Source: Quillaja saponaria
Taxonomy: Eukaryota > Streptophyta > Magnoliopsida > Fabales > Quillajaceae
Assembly (NCBI GenBank): GCA_029379385.1
Contig: CM055614.1
Coordinates: forward strand, 18,519,994-18,583,993
Reading direction: 5' to 3'
DNA length: 64,000 nt
Part shown: positions 25,578 through 36,200 of the stretch, one piece after another
How positions within the stretch are numbered: the stretch's first letter is position 1
Layout of the letters: each line of letters starts with the position of its first letter
The notes under the pieces: generated by a model
What the model was told of the DNA's origin: nothing
Seen by the model: only the letters and a program-made list of their open reading frames with translations
Databases searched by the model: none
Position numbers and translations under genes: made by a program

Positions 25578-27116
25578 TTGAATGGAGGGAAGATGACTCT
25601 TTTTAAAGATAAAATGTTACAGGGTAATCCTTGGAGGGTAGAGGGTGAGCCTAACATGATTTGGGATGAGATGACGAGTCGTATCAGGAATACGACTAGA
25701 GAGGTGTTAGAAGAAAGTAGAGGACGTGGACCTTTGACTAAGGAGACATGGTGGTGGAATGAAGAAATTCAACAAGCTATTAAAGTTAAAAAAGAGTGTT
25801 ATAAAAGATTATACAAGTGTAGAAATGAAGATAATTATAAATATTTTAGACAAGCTAGAAATTCAAAGTTACTCGAATTATCGAGGTATAAAACTTATTA
25901 GCCATACAATAAAACTGTGGGAGAGAGTGATTGAGCGTAAGCTTAGGAATGAGACTTTAGTTTCTGAGAATCAATTTGGCTTTATGCCAGGAATATCTAC
26001 AATGGAGGCTATTTTTCTACTTAGGAGATTAATTGAGAAATATAGAGAAAAGAAAAAGGATTTTCACATGGTATTTATTGATTTAGAAAAAACGTATGAT
26101 AAAGTGCCAAGACAAGTCTTGTAGTGGGTACTCGAGAAGAAAAAGATCCCAACTAAATATGTAGAAGTTATTAAAGATATGTATGAGGGAGTAATGACTA
26201 GGGTGCAGACTGTAGATTGTATGACTGGAGAGTTCCCGATCACGATAGGTGTTCACCAAGGTTCATCCTTAAGTCCTTACCTATTTGCTTTAGTCATGGA
26301 TGAACTTACCTATAATATTCAAGATAAGGCTCCATGCTGCATGTTGTTTGCCAATGATATCGTGTTGGTATACGAAAATAGGGAATGTTTAAATTCTAAA
26401 CTAGGAATGTGGAGGAACGCGTTAGAATCTAAAGGCCTTAGATTGAGTCGGACAAAAACTGAATATATGGAGTGCAATTTCAGTGAAAGTAGAGGAGGCC
26501 CGTATGATATAATTTTAGACGGTCAGACAATCCCTACAAAGGATGTGTTTAAGTATTTAGGGTCATTTATACAAAAAGATGGTGCAATTGAGCATGATGT
26601 AAACCATATGATTAAGGCAGGGTGGGTGAAGTGGCGGAGTGCTTCAGTAGTTTTATGTGATCCTAAAATCCCGAATAGATTGAAAGGAAAATTTTATAAG
26701 TCGGCAGTGAGACTAGCTATGCTTTATGGTACCGAATGTTAGGCAGTTAAGAAGCAACATTCGCATAAGATGGGAGTAGCCGAAATGAGAATGTTGAGAT
26801 GGATGACAGGACATACAAGAAAGGATAGAATAAGGAATGAGAAGATTCGTAAGAAATTAGAAGTAGCACCTATTGAGGAGAAAATGAGGGAGAATCGTCT
26901 ACGTTGGTTTGGACACATCCAACGTCGGCCAATGGACGCAGTAGTTAAGCAAGGTGACTTGGTCCAGGTGCCAAGTGTTAGACGGAAAAATGGCAGACTA
27001 AAACTTACATGGGGGCAGTCATCGAGAAAGATATGGCTGTGCTAGAAATTAATGAAAATCTTGTCTTGGATCAATGCGAATGGAGAAAAAGGATTCATAT
27101 AGTCGACCCTAACTAG
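25578..27116 (+). pseudogene. LINE reverse transcriptase, deleted and mutated
   Basis: The linker after the endonuclease (25578 to about 25865) is in frame 3; the RT part from about 25870 is in frame 1. The junction drops the start of the RT domain, jumping from FRQAR directly to [21 protein letters not shown] landmarks follow: [42 protein letters not shown], then the catalytic box as FANDIVLVYE (family FADD). Stops lie at 26122-26124 and 26740-26742. A frameshift near 27010-27015 precedes the C-terminal WRKRIHIVDPN end at 27114. The RT would copy the LINE RNA at the nicked target; this copy cannot. Confidence 0.85.
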
Positions 27117-27144
27117 TTTGGGATTTTAAGGCTTAGTTAAGTTG

Positions 27145-27164
27145 AATATTATTATCTATCACAA
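27145..27164 (+). repeat. LINE target-site duplication, right copy
   Basis: AATATTATTATCTATCACAA, identical to 24529-24548, directly after the LINE tail. Confidence 0.9.
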
Positions 27165-27401
27165 AAATAAAAATTGTTAGCTCATGTTAAATCATTATTG
27201 TTATTTTAAAATGACATATTATCATATATATGTGTATATATATATATACACACACATATATAGCTATATAGCTATATGTCTGAATGCATATATTGTTACT
27301 TTTACTTAGTTATATTTATTGTGCATCAAAAGCAGTGGCCATTTTCTTACCAAAAATAAGGTTAGTATATTTTAAAATTTCTTTTAGGTTTTACTTATTT
27401 A

Positions 27402-27446
27402 TATTATTTACTAATAGATATTTCTTAACATTCATAAATAATTATG
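27402..27446. repeat. 45-bp direct repeat, copy B
   Basis: Same 45 bp as 24142-24186, downstream of the LINE. Sequence on either side is not obviously similar beyond AT-richness. Confidence 0.8.
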
Positions 27447-27625
27447 TTATATAAAATATTAGTATAATTGTTTGTCTTATTTATAATTTGTATTGAGTAA
27501 TTAAGATATGAATATACATTTAACACAATTTTATAATTTATAATTTACACTGTCCTATTATTTGATTATCATATTAACATTTGTACTCTTGTAATATTTG
27601 TTATTTTTTTAAAAATAATTTATAA

Positions 27626-28941
27626 ATGACTAAAATTAGAACGACTATGAATACTAAAAATGATTTAACTAACAAGGAATTGCATTTAGCTGGATTTATA
27701 ATGGAACATGATATGAATATTTCAAGATCAGGTACTATATAAATTATGTTTTTCGATGATTATTATTTATTATGGGAAACACTCATTATTTACATAATAA
27801 TTTTTTGTATATTTAGGTGGACCTAGAAGGCATAATAGGTCGCTTAATAGTGTAGATATTAATAACAACATTCACTCAGCACCATCATCCTTAATTAGCA
27901 ATGATGATTCAATGAATTCGAATAATGAATTACATGGAAAAGATAGTATTTTTCTTGCACTATCTTGTACAAAAGGCATGTGATTTGCTTTCTTTCTAGA
28001 TAATTAGAATAGAAAGCAAGGTAACAATGTATCGTGATATACTCTGTTGTAGGTATAAGATGAAGAAAACATCAGCGTTTAGATTATTGGAAACCTCCAA
28101 ACTAAGCGTTTGTGTTACCATCACTTACTTTCAGTAATCATTGTGGGGCTATGTGATTTCATGGAGAATCTAAAAGATTTTGCTGTTTAGAAGGCAATGT
28201 TAAATTATATATAAGTGGCATCCATCTTATAATTAAGTGTTTATTTACTGGACGTAATAAACAATGTATTAACTTTCAAAAATACATACGAATGTATACA
28301 ACATGTTTGCTTTTCCGTCTTTTAGAGTTAGAAGGGATGCGAGCTTAATAAAAAGAAATAAAGGTGTTTATGCTCTTAAGATACAAAGTAAAGTCTATGA
28401 TTATATAGATGGCCTTTATCCTAGTAAGGAAAAACCATGTTTCCTGCAATTATATTTCTACTACATAGAACGTGAGCGGAAGGATAGAATGATGTTCATG
28501 ATGATGTCATTAAGTGTCTTATGGAAGTAATGACAAGTAATCCATATGCTCTATTTTTAAAAATGTTAAAAGATATTGAAGTGGATTCATTAAAGTTGAT
28601 TCACATTCATTGTGATCCATTTGTCAATCAAATAGTTAATAATTTGCCAATTGCCTCAAAAGTAGTAGCTATTTGGATTGAAGATCAAGATGGAAGAAAC
28701 GAATTAAAATGACATATAGTTGTGCATATCAAGTCATAAGGAAGGCATTCTATAAAACAGTATTATGGATGTTATGATCTATTACAATATCCTATACTAT
28801 TTCTTATGAGGATATTGGCTGGCACCAAGGTATAGAGCGATTTTCGAATTTACCAGATGAGATGTCTAATAGGAGCATATTACGTACGAGTAACAATATT
28901 ATGTCAGAAGAAGATTAATTATTTGATAGAGATGATCAAGG
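27626..28941 (+). pseudogene. Helitron Rep-helicase protein, N-terminal fragment
   Basis: Pieces typical of the N-terminal half of plant Helitron proteins appear in order on the + strand. First comes an open start at 27626. Then (28081-28220, with stops) DYWKPPN and HCGAM, followed by FHGESKRFCCLEGN, the zinc-binding CGA/CC region. Next is GVYALKIQSKVYDYIDGLYP with KPCFLQLYFYYIERERKDRM (28355-28490), then LPIASKVVAIWIEDQDGRNE (28630-28705), and finally YYGCYDLLQYPILF and a GWHQGIERFSNLPDEM block to about 28941. The Rep nuclease motifs and helicase are absent. Several stops and frame changes show decay. GT-AG introns may separate the first pieces. I could not find the 3' hairpin and CTRR end of this copy. 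Confidence 0.7.
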
Positions 28942-29400
28942 TAAATATTTCTCGTTGTTTATATTTTTATAATTAAATATTTAAGAATATATATTAACTT
29001 ATCCATATCATATATAATATAGCTATCAATTTGTGATTTCCAAGAAAAGGAAAAGTGTCATGTAGAGTTTATTATATTATATTATTAAAAAACAAATAAA
29101 TTGTTTAATATTGACAATAGTATCACTGTATATCAAAAAATAATAATTAATAATGTAAAGAGTTTTTATAACAATTTTTTATTTCAAATAATATATATTT
29201 TTTTTATAGAAAAATACAATATCATATATATTTATATTTGTTATTCTGGTTTGTAGAGTTGGATACAACGTGCACACGATGGTCCAACTAGTCACCTTAA
29301 AATGTCATCATAAGAGAAGAAGAAAAATAAAAAGAAGCACATGTGTAACTTGCTACTTTGTTGGATTCCAAATATTTATAGTCTTAATACCCACATTTAC

Positions 29401-29446
29401 TGGGCCAAATATCCAATCGAGCCCAACAATAGCATACCGTATATAA
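29401..29446 (+). promoter_or_regulatory. PRP40C core promoter: two site II elements and TATA box
   Basis: TGGGCC at 29401-29406 and AGCCCA (TGGGCT on the other strand) at 29420-29425 match the plant site II motif TGGGCY, bound by TCP factors and common upstream of proliferation and housekeeping genes. TATATAA lies at 29440-29446, about 30 bp before the pyrimidine-rich CTTTCTTCTCCTTCAG where transcription probably starts. The motifs are seen directly; their use is inferred from position. Confidence 0.6.
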
Positions 29447-29471
29447 TCCTAACCAGTAACCTCGTGCTTTC

Positions 29472-29558
29472 TTCTCCTTCAGTCCCAGGTACTCAGGCAG
29501 AGAGTCACCGCCTGACTTTCGGCACGGAAATCCGTTGTAGCTCAAGAACACTGTCTCC
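29472..29558 (+). other. PRP40C: PRP40C 5' UTR leader exon (predicted)
   Basis: A GC-richer block with no ATG, starting at a likely transcript start downstream of the TATA box and ending before the donor GTGAGC at 29559. The matching acceptor is probably TTTTTTTTGGTTAG (ends 30184), joining the exon that carries the first ATG at 30209. Ends are approximate; a transcript would decide them. Confidence 0.5.
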
Positions 29559-30208
29559 GTGAGCTTCTGTAACTGGTACCACCATATCTACTTTTCTTTT
29601 TGATCTTCATGTTCATGTGGTCCGATCGACTTTTCATATAAGCTGTTAATTTTTGAATTCTGTGACGATGAACCTGTCACGGAGTTCATTCATTGGTCAC
29701 CTACTTTTCCCTGTCCCGTAAATTTACTAGAAAGAGACGAAATTTGTGTTTTTTCTGTCAAATGCATCTTCTCTCACTTTGGTTTTTTTTAGTAGGTTAT
29801 TATATGACTCCACAAATGAGAGCAAAATGTAGTTGGGTTTTGCTGTTTACTGTCAGGAAGACCCTGTTTAACCCTTGAGGAACCCATAAATTTAAACTGG
29901 GGGCTTTGGTTGCTAGGATTCCATTTGAAATTATGATATGGTGGTTATGTTAATTACGTTGATATCATAATCTTTTTCATTTCCCTTATTTTTATCATGT
30001 AGCCCCTTGTATGTTTCTAGATTGTCATTGAATTGTTATGAAGTTTTGTTTAATCTAGTACTAAACAAAACCAGTTGGAGGTTGTTTCCAAACAAGATTT
30101 TGCACCAGAAACTAATTCTGGGGGTTATCTCCGTAATCTTTGTCCCATATTAAGATATATGAAGAATTGGTTTTTTTTGGTTAGGAATTTATTTTGTGCA
30201 AATCAAGA

Positions 30209-33200
30209 ATGGCATCCCCAGCTTGGTTAGCACAGGAAACACAAACACCAGTGTCTCAGGGTGCTGCATCTGGTCAATCATATGGAGAACCATCTGGAGG
30301 CCATTCATCTATGAGTACTACTCCAACTCCTCCAACTCCCCCAACTGGAGGGACAGCCATCTTGAATGTTTCAAGTGGTCCTGCAATTGATCCAACTCAA
30401 GAACCTGCTCGTGCAAAATTTGCTAATGCACCTGGTTATGTAGTTCCAGCATCTTCATTCTCTTATAGTGTGCTTCCAAATGTCAATACTTCTGGAATTC
30501 CTCAGCATTCGTCATCTAATTCTGTGAGCATCAAGATATTTATTTATCACTTGATTGTTGTTGCCATTTTAATAATGGTTATGAGTTTATGATGCTTATG
30601 GCGATATTGATAATTTTCAAAATCTGTGATAGATTACACGTGTACACAGATCAATGTATACACTCACGCACGTGCAAAGTGTACTTGTCAGTGTAATTGT
30701 TATTTGCATTCTTTTAATGCAGATTATACATTCAAAATCACAACTGTCTCCAGTGATTATTCAACCTCGAGTTCCTGGCATTTCTTCATCTCCTGGTCCT
30801 TTATTTTCATACAGTGGCTCCCAAAGTAGTGTTTCTTTCTCCAGCAATCAGCATTTGCAATCTAGCACAGTAAGGGTCATAATTTTAACTAAACATAATT
30901 TGGTCAACAGTCAGCTATACTGTAAAAATTGCTTCAGCAGATTTCACTCAGGGAGTAGATTGTCTTTTGTAGAAGCCCATACAGACACAGTGTTAACATC
31001 CAGCTGATGAATTAGGATGTAGGAAGATTCACAACAACTTAGTATTAAGCTTCAGTCTACATGAAACTACTGTTGTGTATAAAAGAGTCTTATTTTGTTA
31101 AAGGCACGTCTGTGGTATATTTTTCTTTTTTGAAGCTTTGATCAAATTATTGGTTGATTATGAGTTTGGTTCCTTGAATGTCTTAAATTCGAACGAGAGT
31201 CATATTCCTTAAATTATGGTAGTATGTTGTAGACTTTTGTAGGTATTATTGAAGTTGACCCAGTACTTGTACTGATACTTGGACCTATTTGTTTGAATCT
31301 CATAATAGCCACTCATCCAATGATTGGACATTTTTCATATAAACTCAAACTAGAGGATCCTGATCCATCGATTGTATAGATTTAGTAATTCCACTGATAA
31401 GATGCCAGTTGTTGCTTGAACCATTAAAATTGCAATTTAAGCCAATAATAATAATTTCTCACTTCTCTCTGCTCATTACAGATTAGGCCAGATGCTCTTG
31501 CACAAGAAGATAATAAAGTATCATCTGCCTTGAATCTCCCACATTCTGTTCCTCCTAATACTCCAATTTCTACAATGCCAGCATCCACAGATCCTAACTA
31601 TGGCCCTGCAACCTCATGGATGCCAACAGCTTTGTCTTATCCCATTCCTCATAGAATGCCTGGAACACCAGGCCCCCCTGGATTAGAGTCATCTTCAGTA
31701 TCATCTAATCTGACGGCTTCATCTGCAAGCACTGATGCTTCTGCAGTTCTGAGGCAAAGTATGTCGACTGCAGCTATTGCATCAAATCCTGCCGGTCAGT
31801 CTCATCCCTATCCTTCAGTACCTGCTATGGCTGCTCCCCATCAAGGACTTTGGTTGCAGCCACCACAGATGGGTGGCTTACCTAGGCCTCTGTTTCTACC
31901 ATATCCTACTGCTTTTCCACATCCCCTTCCATTTCCAGCACGTGGTCTTCATCCCCCTGCTGTTTCATTACCTGATTCTCAGCCTCCTGGTGTTACACCT
32001 GTGGGAGCTGTTGGCTCCGTACCCGTCTCTTCTGCTGCTTCTGGTCAGCTGTGGGGAATTACTGGTTTGCATACAGAATTAGTTCCTTCTAATATGGGTA
32101 TGTCTGCTAGAAATTTACTGATTTTGTTACATGTTTGTGTTCTGTTAAGTTGAAATAGGTTGTTTACTCTTTTGGTTCTTGCGGTTTTGTAGAAAAACAG
32201 GAACATGTGACTGAAGTTTCCACACAGGATGCGGCTGCTGTTAGTAATCATTTAGATGCCTGGACCGCTCACAAGACTGAAGCAGGAATTGTTTACTATT
32301 ATAATGCCTTGACAGGAGAATCAACTTATGATAAACCTTCTGGTTTTAAAGCTGAGGTATTGACACTTATCCAGAAAACAGAAAAAAATCCATACAGTTT
32401 TATTTCTGAAATGAAGATCACTATGTTATTTTTTCTTCATTTTCAATTTCTGATCAACCACTATATTTTCTAGCTGTTTTTTCTTTATGATGGTCAGCAC
32501 ATAGAGTTGGATGCGATTGATGTTAATTTATTTTTTAGACTTCAATTTGACCTTAGATAAGCTATTATGCCTTCACTTCACTGGTAATTCTTACTTCTAA
32601 TAGATCATCAGATCGAGGATTAAAATATTATTGTGAGGTATAGTATCGGTCAGCGTATCTGATACTAATCAGAAACATTATAAAAATAATTTACGGTTCA
32701 AAAAGCATACGGAAACATGTGAAAATATTATGAAATATCTATGTGTGAATGATTTTTAATTCATATATCAATTAATTCTACATGTTTACAGTTTAAAATG
32801 TAAATAAAATTAAGTAACTCAATATAAATTATAGCTTTTTTAGACTTATTTTATTTATGTATACAATTTAAATCACACAACTTATTTTTCTATAATAAAG
32901 TATAAATATATACAACAACTTATTATTATTTCTAACTTTTTAAATTTTTAAGAAAATCAGAACTGTTAGTACTATCTTTTGTTTTTTTTTTTTGTTTTTG
33001 GCTATAGTTATGCTTATTATTTTCAATTGATTTAAATGTTTTAAGTTTTAGTAATGAGTAATATTAGCAATTCTTTTTTTTTTTTTTTGCATTATAGAAA
33101 ATATTATGAAAAATTATATTAGGTTCTTTTCTTTAGTGATTTTATTATATTAATTAATAATCAATTGTTAAGAGAAAAACATGATGTCTATTTGTTAAAA

Positions 33201-36200
33201 GGCCATTCACATTTTATATATATATATATATATAAATCATATTTGCATACTTACTATATAGTTTGAATGAGTGTTGTGGGTTAACAGCAATTGGGCCTGT
33301 TTGAGCAACTCGAGCCTATCCCATCAAAGTAGGAAGTGAGAAAAGAAAAAACAAACAACAAAAAAAGAAGAGGCTGCATGTTAATTAGATGGTTTGTTTG
33401 GCTCTTCTTCACGAAAGGCTAGGGCAAGCAGTAGGTCTGAAAAACCAGTGAACTGGAATAGCCACTAAACCAAATCTTCCACCGCCAAAACACCTTGAAA
33501 TTTTGCTCGATTTTCTACAATTTCGAGAGCTACACTTCGAAACTCAACTGTATCTATCAAAACGGTGCAATATCGAAAACCAACTTAAGTTTCATGTCAG
33601 TATCTCGTGAAACCATTACGAATCGTGTGTATCGTCTTGCGAGACGATACGATATTTAGTTCCCTACTCCAGATATGAAAATATTTACATCATAGATAGT
33701 TTACAGTATTACTGTTGGTTTGTTATGCGACTTTTTTTCTATTAAACTAGGTAATTAAACTTGAAGGTATACAGTTTATCTGTAGAGTTCTTAACATTAC
33801 CATTTAAGGCCATATACCATAAGAACAGTATCCTGAAATGCTTGACAGAGCTGATTCTAAAATGAGTGTATGCTCATTACAAGTTCATTTATATCTCATC
33901 ATGGCTGGGAAGGATAAAAGTTCCTTTTATAGTTGACACTTGACATGTAAAATGTCAAAAGCCGTATGACCAGAATTCACCAGAGTGAGAAAGGAAGGGA
34001 GGGGCGAATTTGTTTGGAGCACATATTCATGATTGTGCTCTGCTGGCCTGAGTTCCGTGGAACTGTTTCTGATATCTAATGTTATTGCAACTTTAATACA
34101 TTTTAGGAGTACTGTGATTTTTACTTTTGTTACATTTTGGGGAAAAAAAAAATATGGCTATCTTATTTGCAATTTAGGTTATGTTATTTTCCCCCTTCAA
34201 TTAACAGACTGTTTTTGAACAGATCTAATTGGTATTAAGCTTCATTGTATGTAAAATTGGTGATTATTGAGTTGAACCAAGTGAATGGTAAAATACGTGG
34301 CTTATGTTTGTGGTTACAAGCTTCAATTGTATTTAATGCTAGAATTGACAAGGTTCAGTTTCTGTACAAGATGTTTTATATTGATTAATTATTATTTTTG
34401 AGCTGCTATTTTACTATCTTATTTCCTACTTCAATGGAGTCGAAAAGAAGGTCCTAACTCATATTTGGAAGAAATTGTTTTCTTCTCTCCCTTTATAGAA
34501 ATGTTGCATGCTAGATTATTCTTGTTACTGTTGTTGTTTACTTATCAATTATGTACACTTTTATATGGATGCAGCCTGATAAAGTTTCAGTGCAGCCGAC
34601 TCCAGTTTCAATGTAAGTTTCACTAACTTTGAAGATCATGCTGTTGGTTTTGTTTTATGCCCATAGAAACGATAGGATTGTTTGAGCCTTTAGGACAGTC
34701 ACTGCTTAAGTTTTTCTTTTTCCTTTTCCTTTTCCTTTTCAACTTTACAGCCTACAGGTAGCTCTTGATCTAAAACATAACCTCATGGTAAGCATAAACT
34801 TTTAATTGTTGTAATTAATGGCTTATTCAAGTGCAGAAAAATTGTGGCTGCAACTAAAAAGTCCCAATAAACCTTATTGTTAGAGGGTTTTTCAGCCTGA
34901 AACTTGGCAAAAAGCTTTTAATTGTTGGTAGAGGGTTTGCCACTTTGTTGGTTCGTCTGGGGCTTTGATTTGGCACCAAACTCTTCCCGTATCAAAAGTT
35001 ATGCCATTTTGAAGTTACGTCATCTTAGACTTATTTATACTGATACGAAATAGGACTTAATCAAAAGATAAGCTAACATATAATTAAACAACAAACTAAG
35101 ATGATCCTAACATAATTCTAAGATAGCTAACATGATTCTAAGATAACTAAGGGATAAAATATAAAATATAAGAATAATCTAGCACTCAAATAGCTGCTAT
35201 TTGCTGGAGCCTAACTGTGGATAGCATTAAAAATGGGGTTTAGGTTTAGGTGGTGTTAAGAAATTGAACTTACAAATTCAATATATTTACTTTATTAATA
35301 TTGACCTGATCTATCAGATTCTTAAAATAAAACGTTATACTTCAGCACTTATTATGCTGTTTTCAGATTTTTCTGAAATGCCACTGCAATTTTATTTTCT
35401 TGGTTTTTGTTTCATCTAAGTTTCCAAAACAATAATAGTATGTTTCAAGATCTACATGATATGTACTATGTTAGATATGTCAGATTAAGTATTGCATTAC
35501 AAAAACCCTAAAATCATAGCAACTGAGGCTTAGGTGAGATTTATAATGTATTGGTATTTTGAAGGCTGCCATATATGCTGTAAGAAACTTGCTGTGGAAT
35601 AGCTTTGACTACAGTTTTTGGTAAAACTATGGAGCAAACTGATCTGAATTTCTAATATGTTGAAAATGGTTATTATAGTTTTGTTCAGATAATGAATTTA
35701 TTAGTTTATGATGATGACTTTTTGTTTATACCATGCTGTTAAATATGAATGCCTTTTTGTCTATACCCTGCTGTTGTAACAGTTATCATGTTTATTCAAT
35801 TTCTTATACTACAGAATATGTTAATGCAAAATTAAAAATTCACAGTGTAAAGTGTAAACGCCCCAAACCATGGTAGGAATGTTGCCTTCTTTTATTTCTT
35901 TTTGTTCTCTGGCTTATTATAATTTTTTAGTTATTTCCTTGAAGGGTTTTCCTGAATGTGTCATTTTATTTTTTTCTTTAACAAGACTATGATATAGGCA
36001 TTTCATTTGGAAACTTGAAAACTGCAAGAGACACCAAGCACATAAGCTGCAGGAAAAGCCTAATTAAATTGCAGAACAGGCATAGAAAGTAGTGCTGCGG
36101 GCTGTAAAATCATTTCAACTAATACTAGTGCAGCTAAGAACACAATTCAGATTTGTAAATGCATCATAGGAAGTTTTATAGTTGAGCAGTTTCAAGCAAT

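Larger units (their letters stand above)
24549..27144 (+). mobile_element. RTE-clade LINE retrotransposon, internally deleted
   Basis: An endonuclease domain followed by reverse transcriptase on the + strand, a very short 3' UTR after the last stop (TAG 27114-27116), and a tail of the plant RTE type (TAGTTTGGGATTTTAAGGCT then TTAGTTAAGTTG). It is bounded by perfect 20-bp target duplications, which fixes the element at 2596 bp. Plant RTE elements are usually somewhat over 3 kb; the missing length is explained by an internal deletion near 25870, not by 5' truncation, because about 170 bp of leader precede the endonuclease. It carries in-frame stops and a changed catalytic box, so it cannot move on its own. 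Confidence 0.9.

Noticed and set aside
30194..30208. Upstream in-frame extension of PRP40C
   Set aside because: The extension starts at TTG, not ATG; the first ATG after the likely acceptor is 30209.
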